The notes under the pieces: model-generated | The model's database searches: none | Told to the model about the DNA's origin: nothing | Seen by the model: only the letters and a program-made list of their open reading frames with translations | Program-made: the position numbers and the translations under genes | In this document: positions 13,739 through 23,463 of the stretch, piece after piece | Position numbering within the stretch: the first letter of the stretch is position 1 | Layout: every line of letters begins with the position of its first letter | Origin: a virus | Direction: 5' to 3' (one strand) | Virus record (IMG/VR): IMGVR_UViG_3300032053_000201 | Coordinates: 1-38,981 of that record | Length of the DNA stretch: 38,981 nt

Positions 13739-15317
13739 CGCGCCGATGGCGATCGGGAGCACCGCCGCGCAGATGTTCGTCGAGGCGCGGGAGAACCTGC
13801 AGCGGCTCGAGCGCGCGGCCTACCTGGCGCGCATCGAGACGGCGCGGGACCCGCTGATGCGGTTCGCCTTGACGTACTTCCAGCACCGCATGGTGCGACA
13901 GAACGATCCGCTGCGCCTCTTCGTGCCGCCGGCCTGGTTCCACCACGAGCTCACGGCGCGGCTCTATGGGGCGGTTTCGACCGCCAACGCGCAGATGGCG
14001 GGAGCCTACGCCCGGCTCTTCGCGAAGAGCACTTACGGGACGGAGATCTTATCTCTATATGCGGCGGCGACGGAGCAGCGGCGCAACATCGTCGTGATCG
14101 GCGCGCCCAGCGAGGAGAAGGAATACCTCACGCGCGTCCGGAACGTCACACGCGAGCTGGAGCTGAACGACCGTCTCATGGCGGACTACCCCGGCCTCAA
14201 GCCGGCGCGCGACAAAAAGGGGCAATGGGTCTCATACACCGACAAGGAAGTGATCCTGAGCAACGGCTGCCGCATCGCCGGCATGCCGCTGGGGGGCAAC
14301 ATCCGCGGACAGTCCTACGAGGGGTACCGCCCGGACCTGGTGATCCTCGACGACGCGCAGACGCGCAAGATGGCGCGCTCGCCTGAACAGATGCGCAACG
14401 CGCGGCAGTGGATCGAGGAGGATGTGATCGGCAGTCTCGGACCCGGCGCCTCGATGGTCTTCCTCGGCACCTATCTCTCCCATGACTGCCTGCTGAGCTG
14501 GCTGCGCAAGCCGCCGCCAGATGGCAAGGGCTGGGAAGGGCCGGAGGTGCCGGTCGAGAACAGCGAGCAGAAGCCGAACTGGCCCGAGATGTTCCCGTTC
14601 GAGGAATGCCGCCGGCTGGAAAGGGAGCATGGCCCGCGCGCCTACGCCATCGAGCGGCTGCTCAAGCCGCAGGCGGAGAGCGATCGCATCTTCTTCCGCG
14701 AGCAGTTCACGCGCAACGGATACAACCGGGCCTTGCTGGCGCGCACGAGCGACGGCGGGACGGAGTACAACGGCGCGCGGCTGCTGGTGGTCCAGCGCGT
14801 GGATCCCACCGGGGGCGCGAAACGGGACGCGAACAATTGGTGCGCGATCGCCACCATCGGCATCGACCCGCGCACGGAGGTGATGTACCTGCTCGGTCTT
14901 TACCGCTTGCGTGGCCCCTACGGGGCGCAGGTGGACGCCTGCCATCAGGAATACGACGACTGGCGGCCACTGAAGCAGAGGATCGAGAGCAACGCCTGCC
15001 AGGTATGGCTGGCGCAGGGCGTGCTGGAGGAACGGGCGATGCGCGTCGAGCCGGTGAACAGCACGCGCGGCAAGCACGAGCGCATGGAGAGCTGGGCCAT
15101 CCTGGTGGGCAACGACAAGGTGAAGTTCAATCTCGAAGATGCGACGCAGCAGGCGCTGATCGACGAGGCGGAGACGTACCCGCTGGGGCGCAACGACGAT
15201 CTGCTCGATAGCGTAAGTGGCGCCTGCGAGGATGCGCTGGAGCACCGCCCTCCCGCCGGCGCGCCGGAGACGAGCGGCGTGGACCGGGAGAGCACCGCGA
15301 TCGGGGAGGAGTGGTGA
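13731..15317 (+). CDS. terL: Terminase large subunit
   Basis: 528 residues, from the GTG at 13731 with GGGAGG 6 bases upstream. The motor domain has an atypical Walker A (FAKST around Lys99, lacking the usual glycines) and a clear Walker B with Asp207 and Asp208 in LVILDDAQ. The nuclease domain shows Asp358 in RVDPT, a [19 protein letters not shown] strand, and the terminal acidic motif NDDLLDS (Asp489, Asp490, Asp493). It pumps DNA into the prohead with ATP and cuts it to length. It overlaps the small subunit and the following methyltransferase. Confidence 0.9.
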   Translation: MPSAPMAIGSTAAQMFVEARENLQRLERAAYLARIETARDPLMRFALTYFQHRMVRQNDPLRLFVPPAWFHHELTARLYGAVSTANAQMAGAYARLFAKSTYGTEILSLYAAATEQRRNIVVIGAPSEEKEYLTRVRNVTRELELNDRLMADYPGLKPARDKKGQWVSYTDKEVILSNGCRIAGMPLGGNIRGQSYEGYRPDLVILDDAQTRKMARSPEQMRNARQWIEEDVIGSLGPGASMVFLGTYLSHDCLLSWLRKPPPDGKGWEGPEVPVENSEQKPNWPEMFPFEECRRLEREHGPRAYAIERLLKPQAESDRIFFREQFTRNGYNRALLARTSDGGTEYNGARLLVVQRVDPTGGAKRDANNWCAIATIGIDPRTEVMYLLGLYRLRGPYGAQVDACHQEYDDWRPLKQRIESNACQVWLAQGVLEERAMRVEPVNSTRGKHERMESWAILVGNDKVKFNLEDATQQALIDEAETYPLGRNDDLLDSVSGACEDALEHRPPAGAPETSGVDRESTAIGEEW

Positions 15318-16810
15318 GCGCCGCAGAACGAGTTCCCGGTTGCCAGTTGTCAGTTGCCGGCAACACGCAGCCTGAGCCGAACACCGTCTACCAGGGCGAT
15401 TGCGTCGCGGTGATGCGCGGCTGGCCGGATAGCTTCGTGGATACGGTGCTCACCGACCCGCCCTATGAATTGACGAGTGGCGGCAACCGCGGCTTCATGG
15501 GTAAGGCGTGGGATGGCACGGGCGTGAGCTTCCGCGTCGAGACATGGGCCGAAGTGCTGCGCGTCTGCAAGCCCGGCGCCACGATGCTGTGCTTCGGCGG
15601 CACCCGCACCTGGCACCGCCTCTGCTGCGCCATCGAGGACGCGGGCTGGGAGATAACCGACTGCCTGATGTGGCTCTACGGCAGCGGCTTCCCGAAGAGC
15701 CTCGACATCAGCAAGGCGCTCGATGAGCTTGCCTTCCAGGATTGGCTGCGCGCGCACCCGGCGGAAGCGGCGCGGCTGAAGGCATTGAAAGCCGCGAAGG
15801 ATGTCAAGGCGTATCGCGCGCTCAAGACCGAGCTGCGCAAGGCGGCGGGCGCGGAGCGGGAACTCGGAGATGTTCGCGGACCGCGCCAGGCAAACGCTCT
15901 GAAGCTCGGGACTCGCACCAGCGAAGGCCATCATCCCGGCTGGATACGGCCATGGATGAGCGACCCTGAAGGCGTCGAGCGCAATTGCCGCACCTCGATT
16001 CCGGCCACTGACGCCGCGAAGCTCTGGGACGGCTGGGGCACGGCGCTCAAGCCCGCCTGGGAGCCGATCATCTTCGCCCGCAAGCGCCGCGAGGGCTGCT
16101 TTGCCGCCAACGCGCTCAAGCACGGCGTGGCGGGGTTGAACATCGACGGGACGTGGATAGGGGATAGCAAGCGAATCCCTGGGAGCGCGCGCATCGAGGC
16201 GGAGATGGGCTATCACGGCGGTTGGGGACCACGGACCGAAGAGATGACCGGAATGCGTGCGGATGTAGGCCGCTGGCCCGCCAACCTGATGCTCGACGAA
16301 GCCGCCGCCGCGATGCTGGACGAGGCGAGTGGAGAAAGCACTTCGGGTGCGCCACGCGCTGAGCGCGGCGTTGGTGGGATCTGGTCGGTGGGAAATGGCA
16401 TACCAGCGGGCGCTCAGCATGGCGATTCCGGCGGCGCGTCGAGGTTCTTCTACACCGCCAAGGCGAGCAGCTCCGAGCGCAACGCGGGCCTTGGTGCGAT
16501 GAGATTCGAGCGCGTCGTCTCCTCCGTTCATGGCGACATGGGCGACGAGAAGAACCCGAACCTGCCGCGCGGCAACGACCATCCCACGGTCAAGCCGCTG
16601 GCGCTCATGGAATGGCTGGCGAAGCTGACGATGACGCCTACGGGCGGGCTGGTGCTCGACCCCTTCTTTGGCTCAGGCACGACGGGCGTGGCATGCAACC
16701 GCGTGGGGCGGCCCTGGATCGGCATCGAGCTGGACCCGCACTACTGCGACATCGCGCGCAAGCGGTGCGCGCAGCAAGGGTTGATGAACGCGGAGCTGCG
16801 CTATGCCTAG
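15311..16810 (+). CDS. DNA methyltransferase (N4-cytosine/N6-adenine, beta-like order)
   Basis: 499 residues. The catalytic motif DPPY is at 49-52 and precedes the SAM-binding motif DPFFGSGTT at 450-458, the order of beta-class amino-methyltransferases. Between them lie a long insertion and a [10 protein letters not shown] segment (around 428-437), typical of this class just before the SAM site. It probably modifies phage DNA to escape host restriction, or marks packaging-related sites. The GTG at 15311 or 15314 overlaps the terL stop. Residues 8-16 derive from a heptamer array. Such methyltransferases between terminase and portal occur in other phages. Confidence 0.88.
   Translation: MVSAAERVPGCQLSVAGNTQPEPNTVYQGDCVAVMRGWPDSFVDTVLTDPPYELTSGGNRGFMGKAWDGTGVSFRVETWAEVLRVCKPGATMLCFGGTRTWHRLCCAIEDAGWEITDCLMWLYGSGFPKSLDISKALDELAFQDWLRAHPAEAARLKALKAAKDVKAYRALKTELRKAAGAERELGDVRGPRQANALKLGTRTSEGHHPGWIRPWMSDPEGVERNCRTSIPATDAAKLWDGWGTALKPAWEPIIFARKRREGCFAANALKHGVAGLNIDGTWIGDSKRIPGSARIEAEMGYHGGWGPRTEEMTGMRADVGRWPANLMLDEAAAAMLDEASGESTSGAPRAERGVGGIWSVGNGIPAGAQHGDSGGASRFFYTAKASSSERNAGLGAMRFERVVSSVHGDMGDEKNPNLPRGNDHPTVKPLALMEWLAKLTMTPTGGLVLDPFFGSGTTGVACNRVGRPWIGIELDPHYCDIARKRCAQQGLMNAELRYA
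15332..15359 (+). repeat. GTTGCCG-type heptamer array, coding, in methyltransferase
   Basis: Four units: GTTCCCG, GTTGCCA, GTTGTCA, GTTGCCG, about 20 bases into the gene and before the catalytic region. Length change by one unit would disrupt the frame. Confidence 0.9.
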
Positions 16811-19322
16811 GAGAGGCTGGTCCTGGCAGAACGGGCAGGTGATCGTCGAGAATCGCCCCGGCCTCTTCGCGCAAGCCGCACCCGCGACGGCGCCGCGCCC
16901 GGCGTTGCGCGTCGAGGTGGCGCCCTCCAAACGCGACACCTACGAGACCGGCGCCGAGTACCTGGACGTCCTGCCGAACCCCGACGTCACGCTGGCCCGG
17001 GCCCAGGCCAAGCACAGCGAGTACCGCTACCCCTACGGCGTCTATGAGGAGGTCCGCCGGCGCGACCTGCACCTCCAGAGCGTCCTGGCGCAGCGTATCG
17101 GCGCGGTGCTGGCGGCGCCCCGCGCCATCCAGCCGGGCAACGAGACGCCGGCGGGGATGGCCTGCGCCGAGCTGGCGCGGGCGGCGGTCGACGCCCTCGA
17201 AGGCTGGGAGACCGACCTGCGCCAGATGCAGGGCGCCATCTACCTCGGACTGAGCGTGCACGAGGTGCTATGGACGCTGGACAGCCTGGAGCTGCCCGGC
17301 GGGGCGAGCCGCGAGACGGTACGGCCGCTCAGGCTGATGCAGCGCCACCCTCGACGCTTCCTCTTCAACGCCGACAGCGAGCTCCGGCTGCTGACCCCGG
17401 ACACGATGAACAACGGCATCGAGGTGCCGGAGCGGACCTTCATCGTGCATACGCCGCTGGCGGAGTACGAGAACCCCTACGGCGACGGGCTGGCCGGCAG
17501 CACGTACTTCTATAGCCTCTTCAAGCGGGATGCACTTCTCTGGTGGCAATTATTCAACGAACGATTCGCCAGCCCCACGGTCAAACTGACGCATCCGGCG
17601 CAGGCGACCGACAGCGAGAAGAACAACTACAAGAGCATCATCCGCAGCATGCAGCAGCAGACCGGCGTGCTGATCCCCGAAGGCATCCTGCTGGAGCTGC
17701 TCGAAGCCAACCGCACCGGGACGGTCACCAGCTACAAGACGTTCCTGGAGTACGTCGACGCCGCCGAGAGCAAGCTGGTGCTGGGCCAGACGCTCACGAC
17801 GCAGCAGAGCGACACCGGCTCGTACTCGCTGGGCAAGGTGCATCTGCTGGTGCGCGGCGACATCATCGCCCAGGACGCGCAGGCGCTATGCCAGACAGTG
17901 AACCTGCTGCTGCGCTGGATCATCGACCTCAACTTCGCGCCCGGACAGAGGGTCTATCCGGTCTACCAAATCGACCTCGACGCACCGGAGGACGCGGCGG
18001 CGAACCTCAACAAGTTCGACGTGGCGCTGAACAAGCTGCGCCTGCCGCTGAGCAAGGCGCAGATCTACGCCGAGGCGAACCTAGTGCGTCCGGAGCTGGC
18101 GCCGGGGACGCCGGACGACGACGTACTCATGCCGCCGGCGCCCGCGGCCAACCCATTCGCCGCCCCGCTGGACTTCACTGCGACTTCGCTGCGCGGAGGA
18201 GGCGCAAGGCGCGATGGGCTGCACCCGCAACGCGGAAATACCGCAATGGCGGGGCGCGTATACAGCCTGGCGGCCAGCGAAGGGCAGCTGCCGGGACGGC
18301 GCCTGGTGGAGCTGATGCGCGCGGGCGTGTCCGCCTGCGCCAAGTACACCGAGCTGATCCCGGACTTCACCCGCGATTGGATACTCGAGCAGGCCGGGAA
18401 GCTGGGCCTCAAAGCGGGCGAGCCCGTCGGCGACCCGGCGAAGCTGCCCTGGGACGAATGGGCGCTGCCGGACGAGATGCGGGAGTCCCTGCTGGACCGG
18501 CTCAATGATGATCTGATCATCGGGTACCTCGTCGGCCGCGAGACGGCGATGAAAGAAGGCAGTAGGCAGAAGGCAGCAGGCAGTAGGCAGCAACTACTCA
18601 GCGCGGCGGACGAGACCAAGCCGCGCGAGAACCCGCTGATCGAGCCGCTTTTCGGGACCAAGCGGATGATCCCGCGCGAGGTTCTCAGCGTGTTCACCCG
18701 CATGGTGCACGAGGGCATGACCTGGGAGGAGTTCTACAGGCTGGACGCCCTCGGGCGCCACGCCAGCTTTACCGCCTGGGATCTCTGCGAGGCCGACGTG
18801 CGCCACATCGGCGGCGCGATGCAGGACGCGATGCACTGGGGCTGGACAGTGCAGCAGTTCGCCGACTACCTCTACGACCGCCTGGAGGCGCGCTACGTCG
18901 AGCAGGGGACGGCGCTGCACGCCTGGCACGTCGAAACGATCTACCACACGAACCTGGCGAAGGCGTACAACACGGCGCAAATGGACGAGGTGTGGGCGGA
19001 CAAAGAGTTGTTCCCGTACATCGAGTTCCTGAACCCGGACCCGCAGTACCCGACGTGCGTGGAGATGAGCGGCAAAGTCTGGCCGGTGGACGACCCGACA
19101 TGGCGCAGCTACATTCCGCCGCTGCACTTCAACTGCGGCAGCAGCATCGCCACGGTCACCGCGGGGATGCTGGAGAGGTCCGGCGTCAAGCCGCAGACCG
19201 CGCCGCCGGTGGGACAGCCGGAGTGGTACTCCGGCCCCGGCGGCAAGGGCGTCGCCGCCCCCTTCGGCGCCTGGGCGCCCAGCGACGAGCGATACAAGAA
19301 CCTGGAGGAGCAGATGAGATGA
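16803..19322 (+). CDS. Fused portal (Mu gp29-like, DUF935) and MuF head morphogenesis protein
   Basis: 839 residues. Residues about 30-430 match the Mu gp29/DUF935 portal family: [13 protein letters not shown] early, then [23 protein letters not shown] and a helical stem. Residues about 640-810 carry a MuF domain: [22 protein letters not shown] (about 752), and the closing PPLHFNCGS in place of the usual PxHxxCRC. In Mu these are separate neighbouring genes (29 and 30/F), so this is a fusion. The linker (residues about 585-597) is coded by an AGGCAGN heptamer array. The portal forms the DNA entry vertex; MuF is a minor head protein, sometimes ejected. It starts 8 bases inside the methyltransferase end. 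Confidence 0.85.
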   Translation: MPRRGWSWQNGQVIVENRPGLFAQAAPATAPRPALRVEVAPSKRDTYETGAEYLDVLPNPDVTLARAQAKHSEYRYPYGVYEEVRRRDLHLQSVLAQRIGAVLAAPRAIQPGNETPAGMACAELARAAVDALEGWETDLRQMQGAIYLGLSVHEVLWTLDSLELPGGASRETVRPLRLMQRHPRRFLFNADSELRLLTPDTMNNGIEVPERTFIVHTPLAEYENPYGDGLAGSTYFYSLFKRDALLWWQLFNERFASPTVKLTHPAQATDSEKNNYKSIIRSMQQQTGVLIPEGILLELLEANRTGTVTSYKTFLEYVDAAESKLVLGQTLTTQQSDTGSYSLGKVHLLVRGDIIAQDAQALCQTVNLLLRWIIDLNFAPGQRVYPVYQIDLDAPEDAAANLNKFDVALNKLRLPLSKAQIYAEANLVRPELAPGTPDDDVLMPPAPAANPFAAPLDFTATSLRGGGARRDGLHPQRGNTAMAGRVYSLAASEGQLPGRRLVELMRAGVSACAKYTELIPDFTRDWILEQAGKLGLKAGEPVGDPAKLPWDEWALPDEMRESLLDRLNDDLIIGYLVGRETAMKEGSRQKAAGSRQQLLSAADETKPRENPLIEPLFGTKRMIPREVLSVFTRMVHEGMTWEEFYRLDALGRHASFTAWDLCEADVRHIGGAMQDAMHWGWTVQQFADYLYDRLEARYVEQGTALHAWHVETIYHTNLAKAYNTAQMDEVWADKELFPYIEFLNPDPQYPTCVEMSGKVWPVDDPTWRSYIPPLHFNCGSSIATVTAGMLERSGVKPQTAPPVGQPEWYSGPGGKGVAAPFGAWAPSDERYKNLEEQMR
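18557..18591 (+). repeat. AGGCAGN heptamer array inside the portal-MuF gene
   Basis: Five units: AGGCAGT, AGGCAGA, AGGCAGC, AGGCAGT, AGGCAGC. They fall in the linker between portal and MuF domains, coding Gly/Ser/Arg/Gln/Lys/Ala-rich residues. Confidence 0.92.
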
Positions 19323-19332
19323 GCAGGAATCA

Positions 19333-19353
19333 GTTCTCAGTTGCCGGTTGCCG
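19333..19353 (+). repeat. GTTGCCG heptamer array, three units
   Basis: GTTCTCA, GTTGCCG, GTTGCCG in the gap between 19322 and the ATG at 19369, ending directly at a GGAGGAGG ribosome site. Confidence 0.92.
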
Positions 19354-19368
19354 GGAGGAGGTGGAGGA

Positions 19369-20538
19369 ATGAGACGCATTCTCAACGCCGCCGCCGACGG
19401 CACCATGGACTACCCGGTGAGTCCGTTCGCGGCGATCTACCGCCGGGTGCCGGTGCTCAAGCCCGGCGTGTACTTCCCCGGCGGCGTCAGCGGCAAGTGG
19501 ACCGTGGACGAAGCATACATGCAGGAGCTGGCCACGACCTACGACCCGTTCTTCTATGCGGCCACCGTGAACTGCGACCACGACCGCTTCTGGGGCCCGG
19601 CGCTGGGCATAGTGCTGGCGCTCGCCGTCGAAGGCGGCATGCTCTATGCGGACGTCGCGATCGTGGACTCCTGGCTGGCGGAGCAGATCGACCGCGGCTC
19701 GTGGCCGCATCGGAGTGTCGAGTGGAGCGATGAAGACCTGACAGGCTACCGCTTCTACGACCGCTTCCCGCGATACTTCACCGGGCTGGGCCTGCTCGGA
19801 GTGCAGAGCCCGGCGGTGCCGGAGCTCGGGCCCATGCCGGCGCGGGAGCCGGACTTGAACGAAGAGGTGCCGCCCGAGCCTCGCTACTACGCCTATCCCC
19901 TGGCCGCCTCAACGGCGCGCCGGCACATCCTCAGTCTGGCGGGCGACGCCCGCAGTAATCCAACCCCCCCGGAGGTGCCCATGCCCCCTCAAGGCACAGG
20001 CAACGCGCCAAAGGCGCCGCTCTCCCCGGCCCAGGCTCCGCCTGGGGCTGAGGATGCGGCGGTGCCGGCGGCGGAACGCGACAAGCTGCTCGCCTCGGTC
20101 GAAGCGCTCACCAAGGAGCGCGACGACTATAAGGCGCAGCACGAGAAGACCCTCGAAATAGACGTGGGCAAGCTGAGCGACCAACTCAGCAAGCTCTCCG
20201 CCGAAGTCGAGGGATACAGGACGAACGAGGCCATGCGCAGCAAGGCCGCCGCCATCGACAGCCTCGTCGCCGGGCTGAAGCGCGAGGGCTACATCGTGCC
20301 CGCCAACGAGGAGAGCGTGCGCATGGTGCTCGACGCGGTGCACGGCAACACGGCGGCGACAGAGCACGTCGTCAAGACGCTCAAGGTCGGAGGGCCGCTG
20401 GTGCGCTACGGCGAGATCGCGAAGGCCGCCCCCGGCGAGTTCGACATGGCCGCGATGACACCCGACTTCGCAGAGGGCTTGAAGGCGTCGGGCTTCGACC
20501 CGAAGACCCTGACGGTGCAGAAGCAAGGAGGTGCCTAA
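19369..20538 (+). CDS. Mu I-like prohead protease with fused scaffold
   Basis: 389 residues, from the ATG after GTGGAGGA. The N-terminal part (about 1-185) fits the Mu I-protein protease family by position and pattern: VNCDHDRFWGPALG, GGMLYADVAIVD, and SVEWSDEDLTGYRFYDRFPRYFTGLGLLG. The C-terminal part is Pro-rich, then coiled coil (about 235-300), as in scaffolds. The protease would mature the prohead while the coiled coil guides capsid assembly. An in-frame ATG at 19981 with its own ribosome site may yield the scaffold alone. Stop overlaps nothing; the capsid genes follow with strong AAGGAGG sites. Confidence 0.78.
   Translation: MRRILNAAADGTMDYPVSPFAAIYRRVPVLKPGVYFPGGVSGKWTVDEAYMQELATTYDPFFYAATVNCDHDRFWGPALGIVLALAVEGGMLYADVAIVDSWLAEQIDRGSWPHRSVEWSDEDLTGYRFYDRFPRYFTGLGLLGVQSPAVPELGPMPAREPDLNEEVPPEPRYYAYPLAASTARRHILSLAGDARSNPTPPEVPMPPQGTGNAPKAPLSPAQAPPGAEDAAVPAAERDKLLASVEALTKERDDYKAQHEKTLEIDVGKLSDQLSKLSAEVEGYRTNEAMRSKAAAIDSLVAGLKREGYIVPANEESVRMVLDAVHGNTAATEHVVKTLKVGGPLVRYGEIAKAAPGEFDMAAMTPDFAEGLKASGFDPKTLTVQKQGGA
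19981..20538 (+). CDS. Internal-start scaffold protein (Mu Z-like), nested in protease gene
   Basis: The ATG at 19981 is in frame with the protease gene and preceded by GGAGGT with 4 bases spacing (19971-19976). It would give a 185-residue product: a Pro-rich start, then a coiled coil and the capsid-binding end. Phage Mu (I/Z) and lambda (C/Nu3) make scaffold exactly this way. The evidence is the site and context; the product itself is inferred. Confidence 0.6.
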   Translation: MPPQGTGNAPKAPLSPAQAPPGAEDAAVPAAERDKLLASVEALTKERDDYKAQHEKTLEIDVGKLSDQLSKLSAEVEGYRTNEAMRSKAAAIDSLVAGLKREGYIVPANEESVRMVLDAVHGNTAATEHVVKTLKVGGPLVRYGEIAKAAPGEFDMAAMTPDFAEGLKASGFDPKTLTVQKQGGA

Positions 20539-21264
20539 ATGGCGCTCTCGGCAAGCACGCAGCGGGATGAGAAGCCGGGCGAGATCGTCGCGTATCCGGT
20601 GAAGTCCGCAACCACCATCTATAAGGGCAGCATGGTGATGATCGACGGCACGGGCTACGCCGTCAAAGCCACCATCGCCGGCGGCCTCTTCAAAGGCATC
20701 GCCATCGAGGAGGTGATCAACCCGTCAGGCGGGACCAAGGTTGTGCGCGTACTCAAGCGCGGCCTGCACAAGTTCGCCAAGACGGGCACGATCACCCAGG
20801 CCAATGTCGGCCAGCCCCTCAAAGTCTATGATGACGACACGGTGGCGCTGTCGGTATCGAGCCTGGCCACCAACCTCACCGGGCACACCAACAACGACAT
20901 CCTGTTCACGGCGATCGCGCCCTACCTGGGCAAGTGCGGCGACCTGATCAACATCACTTACGTCGATCCGGGCGGCACGACCGCCAGCCTCACCTGCACG
21001 GTCTACGGCACGTCGATCGTGATCAGCCTCGCCCGGGCGACAAGCGCCATCAGCAGCATCGGAGACGACATCACGGCGATCATCGCCGCCACGCCCGCCG
21101 CCGCCGCCCTGGTGACCGCCGTCGACAAGACGGGCAACGACGGGACCGGCCTGATGGAGGCGATGGCGCAGACGTTCCTCACCGGCGCCGCGGACTACTG
21201 CGGCGACCTCGAAACCATAGACGGCTCACTCGTCTGGGTCAGAATCGACCGGGCGGTCAACTAA
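20539..21264 (+). CDS. Head decoration/stabilising protein (DUF2190-like N-terminus)
   Basis: 241 residues after an AAGGAGGT site. Residues about 10-110 resemble DUF2190-type decoration proteins: YPVKSATTIYKGSMVMI, then KGIAIEEV and VLKRGLHKF, a small beta-barrel. The C-terminal half (about 130-241) is a second, Thr/Ala-rich domain I cannot name. Located between scaffold and major capsid, it likely binds the capsid surface. Confidence 0.68.
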   Translation: MALSASTQRDEKPGEIVAYPVKSATTIYKGSMVMIDGTGYAVKATIAGGLFKGIAIEEVINPSGGTKVVRVLKRGLHKFAKTGTITQANVGQPLKVYDDDTVALSVSSLATNLTGHTNNDILFTAIAPYLGKCGDLINITYVDPGGTTASLTCTVYGTSIVISLARATSAISSIGDDITAIIAATPAAAALVTAVDKTGNDGTGLMEAMAQTFLTGAADYCGDLETIDGSLVWVRIDRAVN

Positions 21265-21276
21265 GGAGGCACGCCA

Positions 21277-22179
21277 ATGGCACGCATCGTAACCAGTGAC
21301 TTTCTGGCGGGCCTGACGACCGGATACCGGGCCCTATTCAACAAAACGCTCGGCGAGACGACGGCGGACTACCAAGACCTCTGCACCGTCGTGCCGAGCA
21401 CCCACAAGAGCGAGGATTACAGCTGGCTCGGCGCCCTTCCCGGCATGCGGGAGTGGGTCGGCGAGCGCACGCTCTCCGGACTGCGCAACTACCACTACGA
21501 GATCATCAACAAGAAATGGGAGCTGACCGTGCCCGTCGAGCGCGAAGCGATGGAGGACGACCAACTCGACATGATCCGCCCGCGCATCGCGGCCATGGGG
21601 ATGCGCGCTCGCCAGCATCCCGACGAGCTGCTGACCGACCTGCTCAACGGCGCCTTCACCCAGACCTGCTACGACGGGCAGTACTTCTGCTGCGCAACCC
21701 ACTCCGAGGGCGACAGCGGCACGCAGGTCAACAACGAGACCCACAAGGTGGACGCCAGCGGCTACCTCGCCGCCGCCTATGCGGGGATGACCAAGATAAA
21801 AGATGACCGCGGCAAGAGGCTCGGCATCCGGCCGAACATGCTCGTGGTGTCCGCCGTAGACGAGATCCCCACGCGGAACATGCTCAGCAGCGGAATCACC
21901 ATCAGCGGGACGACGCTCGTCGGCAACGCCCTGAATCAGATGTTCACGCTCAAGGTCCTCCCCGGCCTCACGGACCACTACTGGTTCCTGCTCGACACCC
22001 GGCAGCCCGTGCGGCCGCTGATCTATCAGGAGCGCATTCCTCCGCAGTTCGACTCGGTCACCGATCCCGCGAGCGAGTCCGTCTTCAGGAACGACACATT
22101 CCTCTTCGGCGCCCGCAGCCGCGACAACATGGGCTATGGCCTGTGGCAGTGCGGCTTCGGCTCCACCGGGGCGGCCTAA
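21277..22179 (+). CDS. Major capsid protein (Mu gpT-like)
   Basis: 300 residues with a strong AAGGAGG site 7 bases before the ATG. The N-terminus (FLAGLTTGYRALFNKTL), the segment SEDYSWLGALPGMREWVG and NKKWELTVPVEREAMEDD are characteristic of Mu-like major head subunits with the HK97 fold. The C-terminal part has the P-loop-like and A-domain strands (LPGLTDHYWFLLDT, FLFGARSRDNMGYGLWQ). It forms the icosahedral shell. Confidence 0.92.
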   Translation: MARIVTSDFLAGLTTGYRALFNKTLGETTADYQDLCTVVPSTHKSEDYSWLGALPGMREWVGERTLSGLRNYHYEIINKKWELTVPVEREAMEDDQLDMIRPRIAAMGMRARQHPDELLTDLLNGAFTQTCYDGQYFCCATHSEGDSGTQVNNETHKVDASGYLAAAYAGMTKIKDDRGKRLGIRPNMLVVSAVDEIPTRNMLSSGITISGTTLVGNALNQMFTLKVLPGLTDHYWFLLDTRQPVRPLIYQERIPPQFDSVTDPASESVFRNDTFLFGARSRDNMGYGLWQCGFGSTGAA

Positions 22180-22190
22180 GGAGACTGAGC

Positions 22191-22973
22191 ATGGCAAGAG
22201 CCAAAGCGACAACGACCGAGCAGGCGGGGCTGGCTAAGCCGGCCCCGCCGCCGGTTCCACCGGCTCCTCCGGCCAACGAGACGATGACGGTCGAGCCCGC
22301 CCTCGTCATGCATCTAACGCCGGCCGATCCGCCCCCGCCCCTGCCGGAAGCGATCGTCGTGACCGCCGCCAGACAGCTGGCATCTCGCGTCTTGACGCCC
22401 GGCGACATCATCCCCGTTCCCACGGAGGCCGAGCAACGCCTCTGCGCGGAAGGGGCGGCCGAGCGGCTGGAGGAGTGGTGGCCCGGCTTCCCCATCGAGG
22501 AGCCCCTCCTCGACGAGCATCGCTACCCGGTGCTGCGGGAGCGCTTGGACCATGCGGTCTGGGTGCGGACCGGCCCCTGGACGCTGCGCGCGCTCAACGC
22601 CTGCAGCGTCTCGGACGCCTTGCTCGCCGTCGCACGCTGCTCCGTCAAGGCGATCCTGGAGATCGTCGCCGCGGACGGCGCGCAGCCTTCGGTGAGACAG
22701 GCCGCGAAGAGCCGCCTGGGCCTCCTGCTGCCCGAAGCGGAGCAGAAGGCGGGCGGCAGCGTCCTGGCCCTCACGTACAGCGGCGGCCGCGCCATCCGCG
22801 CGGTGACCGCCGCCGGCCTCGAAGTCAACCCCGACGAGCTGACGCTCGGCGAGCTCCTTCCCGCCATCGAGCGCTGCGAGCACTCCGGCGTGCTGCGCGA
22901 CCTCGCACGCAAAGCCCAGCAGGAAGTGAGAGACGCGGCCCTGGCGCGCCTCGCCGAGCTGGAGGGTAAGTAG
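22191..22973 (+). CDS. Hypothetical structural protein, 260 residues
   Basis: From the ATG at 22191, 11 bases after the capsid stop. It has a Pro-rich N-terminal 60 residues, then helical segments. No family recognised. It lies between capsid and the gp36-like connector, so a head or neck role is probable. It carries a HAVWVRTGPWTLRALN segment and a charged C-terminal helix. Confidence 0.6.
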   Translation: MARAKATTTEQAGLAKPAPPPVPPAPPANETMTVEPALVMHLTPADPPPPLPEAIVVTAARQLASRVLTPGDIIPVPTEAEQRLCAEGAAERLEEWWPGFPIEEPLLDEHRYPVLRERLDHAVWVRTGPWTLRALNACSVSDALLAVARCSVKAILEIVAADGAQPSVRQAAKSRLGLLLPEAEQKAGGSVLALTYSGGRAIRAVTAAGLEVNPDELTLGELLPAIERCEHSGVLRDLARKAQQEVRDAALARLAELEGK

Positions 22974-22974
22974 A

Positions 22975-23463
22975 GTGGCGTACTGCACCGTCGCGGATCT
23001 GCGCAACGCCCAGAGCGACGAGCTCCTGGCCCAGCTGGTCGACAATGCGCTCACCGACCCCGACCTTAACTATCAGGACCCGGACTTCTGGAGCGACGGC
23101 GGCGCAGCCGCCCTGCTGGCGCAGGTGATCGCCGACGCCACCGCGTCGGTGGACGACTACCTTGCCGGCCGGGTGGACACTGCCGACGCGACGGTGCAGG
23201 ACGCCCTGCGCCGCTACGCCGTGGCCATGGCCCTCGAAGCCCTCTGGCGGAGGGCGGGTCACGACCCGTCCCGCAACCCCTGGATGAGAGGAGCGGACAG
23301 CGCCCGCGCGCGGCTTAAGGAGATGCGCAAGGGCGAGCTCTCCGCCGGCAGCACCGAGCAGCCCCAGCTGCTCATGAGCTCCACCACCGAGGACGAAGCG
23401 CCGATCTATGCCCGCGACCCCGCGAACCCGGACCGGCGGACCAAGATGGAGGCTGACTGGTAA
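22975..23463 (+). CDS. Head-tail connector, DUF1320 (Mu gp36-like)
   Basis: 162 residues from GTG, preceded by GGAGGG. The start YCTVADLRNA, the helix ATASVDDYLAGR and DALRRYAVAMALEALWRR are typical of DUF1320/gp36 proteins, small helical head-completion or adaptor proteins. It follows the capsid block, as in Mu. The stop overlaps the next ATG (TAATG). Confidence 0.82.
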   Translation: MAYCTVADLRNAQSDELLAQLVDNALTDPDLNYQDPDFWSDGGAAALLAQVIADATASVDDYLAGRVDTADATVQDALRRYAVAMALEALWRRAGHDPSRNPWMRGADSARARLKEMRKGELSAGSTEQPQLLMSSTTEDEAPIYARDPANPDRRTKMEADW

